This document shows positions 34,846-41,640 of a stretch of DNA of 64,000 nucleotides, one piece after another. The notes beneath the pieces are model-generated. The model ran no database searches. It saw only the letters and a program-made list of their open reading frames with translations, and had not been told where the DNA came from. This DNA comes from Hyphomonas sp. (lineage in GTDB: Bacteria; Pseudomonadota; Alphaproteobacteria; Caulobacterales; Hyphomonadaceae): NCBI GenBank assembly GCA_013791775.1, contig VMTE01000044.1:186001-250000 (forward strand). The letters run 5' to 3'. How positions within the stretch are numbered: the first letter of the stretch is position 1; every line of letters begins with the position of its first letter. Made by a program: the position numbers and the translations under genes.

Positions 34846-36411
34846 TCAGCAGGCCGGTTGGCCCGGGATGCCGCAGGTCCAGCCCTGGTACCATGTGTCG
34901 GAGGCGTTCTGCACGGCGCCGATATAGGTCACAGGGGTCAGGAAGTTCGTGGTGGCCGAGCCCGACAGCCCTACGCCGGTGTTCAGGAAAGTCGGGAACG
35001 TGGACGCTGGCACAGCGGTCTCGTTCGCGCCGTTGATGAAGCCGCCGGTGAGCGTTGATGTGCCAACAAGAATGTTGGCGCCGGCTTCGACCTGAGCTTG
35101 AACCTGGGTATCCGTGAGGGTGCCCGATCCATGATAGCTGCCACCCGGGCAGGACAGGAAGACCGAGTTGAACAGGGGGCCAGTCGGCGTCGTCGCACCC
35201 GCAGCGCCGTAGCTGACGTTGGTGAGGGTCACGGCGCCGTCAAGGTTGACGCACTGCTTGGTGGAGCCGTCAGCCGCCGCGATGACCGAGTTGTAAACCC
35301 GGCCCGTGTGTCCGCTGTTGAAGGTCAGGGCGCGGCCGGTGGTCGCCGACGAACGGGCCACGATGGTCCAATTCGAATAGGTCGGGCGGGAGAAGAAGTC
35401 GGTGGTGTTGGTGCCGCGCGAGCTGGCTTCGAAGCCACGGTCACCGCCACCGGTACGCTGGTAGACAATGCCGAACTGGGCCGCGCCGCGCCAACCGGAG
35501 TCAAGGTCGAAGCCATCATCGTCTTCACCTGAAAGCACGAGGTATTTCAGGTTGACGTTGCCGCCGAAGATCTCGATGCCGTCGTCCGAACTGTTGTGCA
35601 CCTGGACGTGGTCGATGGTGGTGCCCGAGCCGACGCCGGCCAGGGTGATGCCGTTCAGTTCGTTGCCCGGAGCCAGTTCGAAGCCGGAGAAGGAGAGACG
35701 GAGAAAGCGGATGCGGCCGCTGTTGTCAGCGGTCGAGTTGCCGCCGTAGAAGCCGTTGGTGCCTTCGACCTGGGCTTCGCAGGCGATGTTTGGCGGCGTG
35801 ACTGCGGCCGTGGTGCAACCATCCGTGGTCGGGCCGCGGCCGGCGATCACGAGACCGCCCCATTGGCCGATCGACGTGTCAGTTGCGGTGCCTTCGACGT
35901 TCTGGCGGCTGGTCATGATGACAGGGTTGGTCTGCGTGCCTTCCGCGAAGATCTGCGAACCGCGGTTCACGAGAAGGTAGTCGAGACCCGAGTTGCCGAA
36001 GATCGTGACGCCGGCTTCGACAGTCAGGATGCCGGCAGCGCTGCCGACGAGCGGGCTGAGCGGGTTCGGGCCCTGATCGGTGCCGACCTGCGTGCGGCCG
36101 CTGATTGAGTAGATTGTGCCGTCACGGGCAGGCACCACGAGGTTGCCGGTAATGGTGGAGGGCAATTGGCAGATGCGCTGGTTGGAAACCGTACCGACGT
36201 TCGAGAATCCGGCCGGGCAATCTGCAGCCGGCGTTCCGGGCGGTGTGGTCGGCGTCGTCGGCGTCGGGGTGGTGGGGGTAGGCGTCGAAGGGGCAGGCAC
36301 GAATGCGCCAACGCCCGGGGAGGCAACTCCATCAGCACCGCTGCAGGCGCCGAGGATGGCTACGGCAGCGCAAGCAAGCAGCGCCGAGCGGGTGGTATTG
36401 ATTTTCAGCAT
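34846..36411 (-). CDS. Large Cys-rich surface lipoprotein, ElpS-like
   Basis: The 521-aa precursor has lipobox AILGAC (Cys23) with Ser at +2, which favours the outer membrane. A Pro/Thr-rich linker at about residues 41-61 follows, then a large domain with many short beta strands (GTIYSISGRTQV, GILTVEAGVTIFGN, IRFLRLSFSGFEL, IDHVQVHNSSDDGIEIFGG) that looks like a right-handed beta-helix. Eight further Cys suggest disulfides outside the cell. In Caulobacter crescentus a phosphate-starvation lipoprotein, ElpS, is encoded beside a 12-gene T2SS and released in a T2SS-dependent way; the same setting here makes this a probable counterpart, though I cannot align them. The ATG at 36411 follows CGGAGA. 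A Pho-box-like site lies at 36541-36558. Confidence 0.8.
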   Translation of the reverse strand: MLKINTTRSALLACAAVAILGACSGADGVASPGVGAFVPAPSTPTPTTPTPTTPTTPPGTPAADCPAGFSNVGTVSNQRICQLPSTITGNLVVPARDGTIYSISGRTQVGTDQGPNPLSPLVGSAAGILTVEAGVTIFGNSGLDYLLVNRGSQIFAEGTQTNPVIMTSRQNVEGTATDTSIGQWGGLVIAGRGPTTDGCTTAAVTPPNIACEAQVEGTNGFYGGNSTADNSGRIRFLRLSFSGFELAPGNELNGITLAGVGSGTTIDHVQVHNSSDDGIEIFGGNVNLKYLVLSGEDDDGFDLDSGWRGAAQFGIVYQRTGGGDRGFEASSRGTNTTDFFSRPTYSNWTIVARSSATTGRALTFNSGHTGRVYNSVIAAADGSTKQCVNLDGAVTLTNVSYGAAGATTPTGPLFNSVFLSCPGGSYHGSGTLTDTQVQAQVEAGANILVGTSTLTGGFINGANETAVPASTFPTFLNTGVGLSGSATTNFLTPVTYIGAVQNASDTWYQGWTCGIPGQPAC

Positions 36412-36540
36412 GAGAGTCTCCGTCGTGATCCCTTTGCGGGCGCATCGGCGGAGACGTCCGCCGCGCATTTCAGACGATGACACCCGCCTACCCGCGAGCA
36501 GACCCTTAAGAAAGGTTTGCAACAGTTGCCGCAAGTTTAG

Positions 36541-36558
36541 ATGACGGTTCGGTGACAC
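36541..36558 (-). promoter_or_regulatory. Pho-box-like direct repeat upstream of the ElpS-like lipoprotein
   Basis: On the minus strand it reads GTGTCAC-CGAA-CCGTCAT: two 7-bp units 11 bp apart, 11 of 14 unit positions fitting the PhoB consensus. It lies 130 bp upstream of the lipoprotein ATG in the 184-bp gap between that gene and the dioxygenase, so it could drive the lipoprotein separately. Confidence 0.4.
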
Positions 36559-36595
36559 AGATGTTTGGGCGCTGTTTGTGTCGGCACGGCAACAA

Positions 36596-37441
36596 TTACA
36601 GGTTTGTGTAGTATTCCGGCGGGAACATTTCGCCCCAGCCACGTTCCCTGAACCACTTGGTGATGACGTACTTGGAGCCCTTTCGAACCTTCATCCCGTG
36701 ATGGATCGTGTACGGATTGACGGTGCCGTCGGGATTGAGATTGTTCCAGATCACGGCCTTGCCCTTTTCAGGCATGATCGTCTTTTCCAGCCGGCGGAAC
36801 CGCGTGCCGCCGCCTTCCTCGACATCATTGAGGTAGATCATGAAGGTCCAGGTGCGCTGGCCGAGGAACTGGCAAAAGACCTGATACTCGTGGGAGCCCG
36901 GAGTAAAATAATCGTAGTGGGCCTTGTATTCCTGGTCGAGGTCGTAGCGCTGGCCCTGCGTGATGTCGGCATAGGACCAGTGGATTCCGATTGCCTCCGC
37001 CATCAGCTCGTCAAGCTGCATGATCAGGTCATGTCCGAGCATGCCGATATCCGAAGTCCGCGAGGTCCGGATTTTCGGGTTGGCAAAGGCATCGGCCGTG
37101 GTGGAGGCGCGCAATTGGTGGTCGATGACATCGACCACCGCATCACAGACATCCGGCACCAGAAACTTGTTCCACACGTACACCTGAGCCTTGCCGGCGG
37201 GAACTTTCTGGATATCCGGATGGCTCAAGGCGCGGCGGGTGATCGCCGTCTGCGCGAGGGCAGGGTGGTTCACGCCGGCGATCGGGCGCCGGCCGTCATA
37301 GGCTTCCTGCATCAAGGCGCGAATCGCCGGCTCGTCCAAGCCCTTCAACCGGAGCAGCCGTCGAACCTCGAATGGTTCGATCCCGGCCCGGAGGCGGACC
37401 CAAGTGAAGGTCATCAGTTCTTCGTCGAGGGCTGTGGTCAT
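36596..37441 (-). CDS. 2-oxoglutarate/Fe(II) dioxygenase, prolyl 4-hydroxylase type
   Basis: The 281-aa protein has a C-terminal P4Hc domain of the 2OG-Fe(II) oxygenase superfamily. The iron triad is His175-x-Asp177 (KAHYDYFTPG) and His247 (YTIHHGMKV), and Lys257, ten residues later, should bind 2-oxoglutarate (KGSKYVITKWFRER). The N-terminal 85 residues are a small helical domain with TPR/Sel1-like or DUF character that I do not recognise. No signal peptide is evident, so it acts in the cytoplasm. It lies upstream of the Pro/Thr-rich lipoprotein on the same strand; proline or another side chain in that protein is a conceivable target, which is speculation. Confidence 0.88.
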   Translation of the reverse strand: MTTALDEELMTFTWVRLRAGIEPFEVRRLLRLKGLDEPAIRALMQEAYDGRRPIAGVNHPALAQTAITRRALSHPDIQKVPAGKAQVYVWNKFLVPDVCDAVVDVIDHQLRASTTADAFANPKIRTSRTSDIGMLGHDLIMQLDELMAEAIGIHWSYADITQGQRYDLDQEYKAHYDYFTPGSHEYQVFCQFLGQRTWTFMIYLNDVEEGGGTRFRRLEKTIMPEKGKAVIWNNLNPDGTVNPYTIHHGMKVRKGSKYVITKWFRERGWGEMFPPEYYTNL

Positions 37442-37481
37442 GGGAGGCTGCCTGCTGCAGTCCGGACGCTACGACGGTTCC

Positions 37482-37499
37482 ATGACGACGAAATGACAG
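37482..37499 (-). promoter_or_regulatory. Pho-box-like direct repeat upstream of the dioxygenase gene
   Basis: On the minus strand it reads CTGTCAT-TTCG-TCGTCAT: the first unit is the perfect PhoB consensus and 12 of 14 unit positions fit in all. Ten bases downstream lies TAGCGT, a passable -10 at the distance usual for PhoB promoters. The box ends 41 bp before the dioxygenase ATG. This is the best of three such sites in the block. Confidence 0.5.
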
Positions 37500-37555
37500 A
37501 AGCGCGTAGGTCATCGACCAATGGGCCGCAGGCATTCGTGGGCGTACAAAGAATA

Positions 37556-37580
37556 TACAGTATACTGTACGTCCTTGACA
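37556..37580 (+). promoter_or_regulatory. Perfect palindrome and -35 of the CAP-domain gene
   Basis: A perfect 14-bp palindrome, TACAGTATACTGTA (37556-37569), lies six bases before a consensus -35 TTGACA (37575-37580) pointing to the CAP-domain gene. The -10 is poor (CACTGT at 37598-37603). An operator of a dimeric regulator is likely; it is not the alphaproteobacterial LexA type. It could also act on the divergent dioxygenase gene. Confidence 0.5.
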
Positions 37581-37610
37581 CAAAAGGGTCACAAGCGCAC
37601 TGTGACACTT

Positions 37611-38387
37611 ATGTTACATCGCACTTCCATTTCCATGTCACTCTTGGTGCTGGCGCTTGCGGCGCCCGGGTTGGCGACTGCCGAAACCAAACTCATCCCG
37701 GTTAGTTTTGCCGGTCCTGCCGAGGTCTCGGACAGCGCGTCATTGCCGCGCGAGCTTGACGCGGCGCTGCTGGATATTGCCAACACCACGCGGGCCCAGT
37801 CGGGCCTTGCGCCTCTGAATTTCGACACCGGGCTGGCGGCGGTGGCAGAGGCACATGCCCGGGACATGGCGACAAGCGGATATGTCGGATATGCCGATCC
37901 ATCAGGCGCATCTTTGTTCGACAAGGTGCGCATTTCGGATCGCTCGGCCCTGATCGGATCGTTCGGGAGCAGCCTGGCCGTGCTGGATGCCGGCGCAACA
38001 GCCGCAGAAATCCACGGCGCCATCCAGTCGGATGCCGGAAATGCTGAAAACCTGCGACGGGGGTTTACCCACGCCGGCATGGGGACTTACGAATCAGGCG
38101 GCAAGGTTTTCGTGGTCCAGCTTTACGCGCGGATCGACGGCGAACTAGCTCAGCCGCTTCCCACCCGCCTGACGGATGCCACCCTGATCCAGCCGGCCTT
38201 GTTCAATGACGACATGACCACAATCGGGTGGTCCTTGAGCGATGAACAGGGCGCACTGCTGGCCAGAGGCTCGGGACGGCGCATTCACGGCGCTCAGGGC
38301 AGGACGCTCGAGGGCTTTCTCGATCTCGATGTCGCCGTGGGGCCTGACGTCTACACGTTGCGAGGGCCGTACGTTCAACTGAACTAG
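37611..38387 (+). CDS. Secreted CAP-domain (SCP/PR-1-like) protein
   Basis: The 258-aa protein has a signal peptide (MLHRTSISMSLLVLALAAPG, cleaved near LATAE). The first mature domain, about residues 45-160, is a CAP/SCP fold: LLDIANTTRAQSGLAPLNFD, AEAHARDMATSGYVGYADPSG and THAGMGTYESGGKVFVVQLY. The Tyr in YVGYADPSG stands where many CAP proteins carry His, so the usual His pair seems altered. A beta-rich C-terminal part of about 90 residues follows. Function of bacterial CAP proteins is mostly unknown. The ATG at 37611 gives the signal peptide. Terminator-like hairpin at 38421-38452. Confidence 0.82.
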   Translation: MLHRTSISMSLLVLALAAPGLATAETKLIPVSFAGPAEVSDSASLPRELDAALLDIANTTRAQSGLAPLNFDTGLAAVAEAHARDMATSGYVGYADPSGASLFDKVRISDRSALIGSFGSSLAVLDAGATAAEIHGAIQSDAGNAENLRRGFTHAGMGTYESGGKVFVVQLYARIDGELAQPLPTRLTDATLIQPALFNDDMTTIGWSLSDEQGALLARGSGRRIHGAQGRTLEGFLDLDVAVGPDVYTLRGPYVQLN

Positions 38388-38420
38388 CGGGGATCCAGGC
38401 CATCTCTTGCCAGAAGGTTA

Positions 38421-38452
38421 TCAGGCGCGGGCGAGTTTTCGTCCGCGCCTGA
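38421..38452 (+). terminator. Hairpin after the CAP-domain gene
   Basis: Perfect 10-bp stem, arms 38421-38430 and 38443-38452, with a 12-nt loop, about 34 bp after the stop. It is followed by an A/T-rich stretch but no clean T run. Confidence 0.55.
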
Positions 38453-38511
38453 AATCTATTCAAACCATAGTGTGAAAAGGTGGACGCTGTCACAAGAGGC
38501 AGGGGCGTTCC

Positions 38512-40245
38512 ATGCACGCACGCGAACCCATTTCCAATCCGCAGCGGCATGAGCCCGCGCCGCCGCCAGCGTACAATGCCGAGGCGCTCGAATTCCATCA
38601 CGGACTGGCGGACTACCGGCCCGAGCGACTCGAGGCGATCCTGCGCGGGGCTGTTGCGGCCGGTCCGGATCAGCCCTTCCTGACGACGGCGCTGCCGAAC
38701 GGACTATCGGCGACCCTGACATTCGCGCAGGCCGAGCAGCAGTCGGCCCATCTGGCCCGCTATTTCCGCGAAGTGCTGGGCCTGAAGGCGGGCAGTGTGG
38801 TGGCGGTGCAGTCACCGAACTGCATCAGCTATGTCGTCTGCCTGCTGGGCATCCTGCGCGCCGGACTTGTGCTGTCGAACGTGAACCCGCTCTACACGGA
38901 AACCGAGACGCGCCGTCAGTTGCGCGATTGCCAGGCGGACGTGCTGATAGGCTCGACCTTGTTTGCGGACACGATAGATGCGGCCGTCAGCGGCACCCGC
39001 GTCCGGCATGTCATGTCCATATCGTTGACGGACTTCTTCCCCGCGATGAAGCGGGCGGGCCTGGATTTCCTGCTCGGCCGGGTGAAGGGCATGGCGCGGC
39101 CTCTCGCCGTCCGCCACGTGATGCTTCGCGAAGCGCTCGAAGCGGGCGCGCAGTTTGCCGGCGACGTCGCGCTGTACACGGACGAACTTCCTCAGGACCG
39201 GGACGCGATCTACCAGTATTCGGGCGGCACGACCGGAACGTCCAAAGGCGTGCGCCTGACCGAAGCGGGGCTGATCACCAATATCGATCAGTTTGTAAGC
39301 CTCGCCCCAAGCCTTTCCGGGCTGCGGGGGCAGACGATGCTTCTGGCCTTGCCGGTGTACCATGTCTTCGGCTTGTTCGCGTCGGTGATTGCGCTTCGGC
39401 ACGGTGTGCATGTCGTTCTGGCGCCAAGCCCGCGTCCGCTTTCGAACCTGAAGAAGAGCTTCGAGAAGTTCCGTCCGGATATCTTCCCGGGCGTGAACTC
39501 GCTGTTTGCGAAGCTCATGGAAGAGCCGTGGTTCAAGGCGGCGCCGCCGCAGCTGTCGCTGACGATTTCCGGCGCGGCCGCGCTCGATCCCGTGATCGCC
39601 CAGCGCTGGCAGGAGATGACCCGGACTGAGGTGATCGAGGGGTACGGCATGACTGAGGCGACCACGCTTCTCGCGATCAATCCTCCGGATGCGCGCAAAC
39701 GCCCCGGGACCGCCGGCTTGCCGCTGCCGGGAACGCAAATCGCGATCATCAACGAGAAGGGCCAGTTCTGCGCGCCGGGTGAGACGGGTGAAATCGTTGC
39801 CAAGGGACCGCAGCTGATGACCGGCTACCTCTTCCGCCCCGATGAAACCAGCGCGGCCTTTGTGGACGGCTGGATGCGGACCGGTGATATCGGCATGCTG
39901 AGCGAAGACGGATACCTGCGCATCGTGGACCGCGCCAAGGACATGGTCCTCGTGGGTGGTTTCAACGTGTTCCCAAATGAGGTGGACGAAGTGCTGAACG
40001 CTTGTCCCGGCGTGCTGGAAGCGGCGAGCGCGGGCATCCAGGTCAAGAATTCTGAAGAAGAGCTGCACGCCTTCGTCGTGCGCCGCGATCCCTCGCTGTC
40101 CGCGGAAGACGTGCAGGCACATTGCGCCGTTCAACTCACGGGTTACAAGCGCCCCCGGAAAATTCATTTTGTGAATGAGTTGCCGAAATCCCCAATCGGC
40201 AAGATCCTGCGCCGCGAGCTGCGCACCATGCTGGCGGCGGTCTGA
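38512..40245 (+). CDS. fadD: Long-chain fatty-acid-CoA ligase (FadD-type)
   Basis: The 577-aa adenylate-forming enzyme activates fatty acids to acyl-CoA with ATP for beta-oxidation or lipid synthesis. ATP motif YSGGTTGTSKGVRLTE starts at about residue 236; next come the A5 motif EGYGMTEATT, the A7-A8 motifs GWMRTGDIGMLSEDGYLRI and VDRAKDMVLVGGFNVFPNE, and the A10 Lys in KSPIGKILRRELR. The Asn-Val-Phe-Pro pattern is typical of FadD. The N-terminus is about 20 residues longer than E. coli FadD. It is single; a short hairpin (40246-40266) overlaps the end. Confidence 0.92.
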   Translation: MHAREPISNPQRHEPAPPPAYNAEALEFHHGLADYRPERLEAILRGAVAAGPDQPFLTTALPNGLSATLTFAQAEQQSAHLARYFREVLGLKAGSVVAVQSPNCISYVVCLLGILRAGLVLSNVNPLYTETETRRQLRDCQADVLIGSTLFADTIDAAVSGTRVRHVMSISLTDFFPAMKRAGLDFLLGRVKGMARPLAVRHVMLREALEAGAQFAGDVALYTDELPQDRDAIYQYSGGTTGTSKGVRLTEAGLITNIDQFVSLAPSLSGLRGQTMLLALPVYHVFGLFASVIALRHGVHVVLAPSPRPLSNLKKSFEKFRPDIFPGVNSLFAKLMEEPWFKAAPPQLSLTISGAAALDPVIAQRWQEMTRTEVIEGYGMTEATTLLAINPPDARKRPGTAGLPLPGTQIAIINEKGQFCAPGETGEIVAKGPQLMTGYLFRPDETSAAFVDGWMRTGDIGMLSEDGYLRIVDRAKDMVLVGGFNVFPNEVDEVLNACPGVLEAASAGIQVKNSEEELHAFVVRRDPSLSAEDVQAHCAVQLTGYKRPRKIHFVNELPKSPIGKILRRELRTMLAAV

Positions 40246-40266
40246 GGGCGCCTCTGGGAAGCGCCC
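40246..40266 (+). terminator. Weak hairpin right after fadD
   Basis: GGGCGC at 40246-40251 pairs with GCGCCC at 40261-40266 around a 9-nt loop that can add two more pairs. There is no T run. It is a possible terminator or mRNA 3'-end structure. Confidence 0.35.
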
Positions 40267-40368
40267 GTAACGCATTGATCGTGCACACGAAATTCGGTGC
40301 TAACCAATGCTAAATGGCTATCACGGTAGGTAGGGAATCAGAAACCACAATTTCTGAAGTCCCGCGCC

Positions 40369-41442
40369 ATGAACTATACGCTCCCTCAGTTCGAGCAGCA
40401 AAAAAGTGAAGTGCTTCAGCGATACCGCATCCTGAATGGTGCGGAGGTCCACTTTGCAGGTCAGATTGCCCAGACGGCCGCTCTGGCCCTTGGCGTGCCC
40501 ATCGTGCTCGCGTCGCTCAACGAGCGTTACCGGAACTGGTATCGTTCAGAGTACGGCGTAAACCCGCGCGACGCAGAACGCCTCGACGCATTCTGTACGC
40601 ACGCGAACCTTTCCCAAACGGCCTTCGAGATACCGGATGTCCGGCAGGACGAGCACTTCGCCGGCGACCCCGCCGTGTCCGGTTCGCCCGGCATTGTCTT
40701 CTTTGCGGGGGCCCCGCTTCGGGATCCGGAAGGCAAGCGGTTCGGAACCCTGTGCCTGATCAGCGACAGGCCGCACGAGTTTGGTGAGGCGCGCCTGCAG
40801 ATGCTGCAGAGCTTTGCCGGTATCATGAGCCAGGACATCTGTGTGCGCAGCGCCGCGCGGTATGCGGTTCGCGACCTGATCGAAGCCGAGCATGACAAAT
40901 GCGACCTGTTCGACCTGGCAATGACCGATCCCTTGACCAAGGCGCTGAACCGGCGGGCCTTCTACCGGCTTTCAGAACGCGAGGTCCTGCGGTCCAGCCG
41001 GCATGGGAAACCCCTGACGGCCATCATGTTCGACATTGATCACTTCAAGCAGGTGAATGACGTGCATGGTCACGCGATTGGCGACGAGGTGCTGACACAG
41101 CTGGTGTCCTGCGTGACCCGGAACATCCGGGACGAAGACCTGCTCGGCCGCCTCGGCGGCGAGGAGTTTGCGCTGGTGCTGCCCGAGACCGATTTGTCGA
41201 ACGCGGTAGTGCTCGCCAACCGGTTGCGTGAGGCGGTCAGGGACCTCAGCTTCCCGGGCAAGGACGGCCGCTTCCGGATCTCGATCAGCGCGGGCATCAG
41301 CGAACCCACGTTCCGGGACCTCGACATAATGGGGGCGTTGGAGCGCGCCGATGCGGCCCTGTACCGGGCCAAGCAGAATGGACGCAACCGGGTGGAAATC
41401 ACGCCGTTGCTGTCTGAAGTGCCGACGCGGGCCGTTGCCTGA
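40369..41442 (+). CDS. GAF-GGDEF diguanylate cyclase
   Basis: The 357-aa cytoplasmic protein is predicted to make cyclic di-GMP. The N-terminal GAF domain (about residues 25-160) has the FEIPDVRQDEHFAGDP and FFAGAPLRDPEGKRFGTLCL segments of the type found with phytochrome-like and redox or ligand sensors. The GGDEF domain (about 185-345) has active-site GGEEF at 263-267 and an intact inhibitory I-site RDED at 254-257, in contrast to the cyclase at 7605. The stop touches the stop of the convergent ccoS gene. Confidence 0.92.
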   Translation: MNYTLPQFEQQKSEVLQRYRILNGAEVHFAGQIAQTAALALGVPIVLASLNERYRNWYRSEYGVNPRDAERLDAFCTHANLSQTAFEIPDVRQDEHFAGDPAVSGSPGIVFFAGAPLRDPEGKRFGTLCLISDRPHEFGEARLQMLQSFAGIMSQDICVRSAARYAVRDLIEAEHDKCDLFDLAMTDPLTKALNRRAFYRLSEREVLRSSRHGKPLTAIMFDIDHFKQVNDVHGHAIGDEVLTQLVSCVTRNIRDEDLLGRLGGEEFALVLPETDLSNAVVLANRLREAVRDLSFPGKDGRFRISISAGISEPTFRDLDIMGALERADAALYRAKQNGRNRVEITPLLSEVPTRAVA

Positions 41443-41640
41443 TCAATCCGGGAAAGACGCGCGTCCGGCCTTTGTGGCGGGTTGTGTGTCGAGCAAGGGC
41501 TCGTCGGACGAAATCAGGATTCTGACGGCAGCGCCTTCCGGATCATCGAACTGACCGGAGCGGACTGCCCAGATGAAGGCCAACAGGCCTGTGAGGCCCA
41601 TCAGAAGCGCAATCGGGATCAGGAAAACCAGACCGCTCAT
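41443..41640 (-). CDS. ccoS: cbb3 oxidase maturation protein CcoS
   Basis: The 65-aa protein has one membrane helix (LVFLIPIALLMGLTGLLAFI) followed by WAVRSGQFDDPEGAAVRIL, the CcoS signature, and a C-terminal tail. CcoS is needed for cofactor insertion (heme, Cu) into cbb3 oxidase. It is the last gene of the operon and overlaps ccoI by 4 bp. The C-terminal tail after the signature is of normal length. Confidence 0.93.
   Translation of the reverse strand: MSGLVFLIPIALLMGLTGLLAFIWAVRSGQFDDPEGAAVRILISSDEPLLDTQPATKAGRASFPD

Noticed and set aside
37600-37617. Pho box at the CAP-domain gene
   Set aside because: Reaches 11 of 14 consensus positions but overlaps the start codon, so it cannot act as an activator site. 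It is a reminder that 11/14 matches occur by chance.
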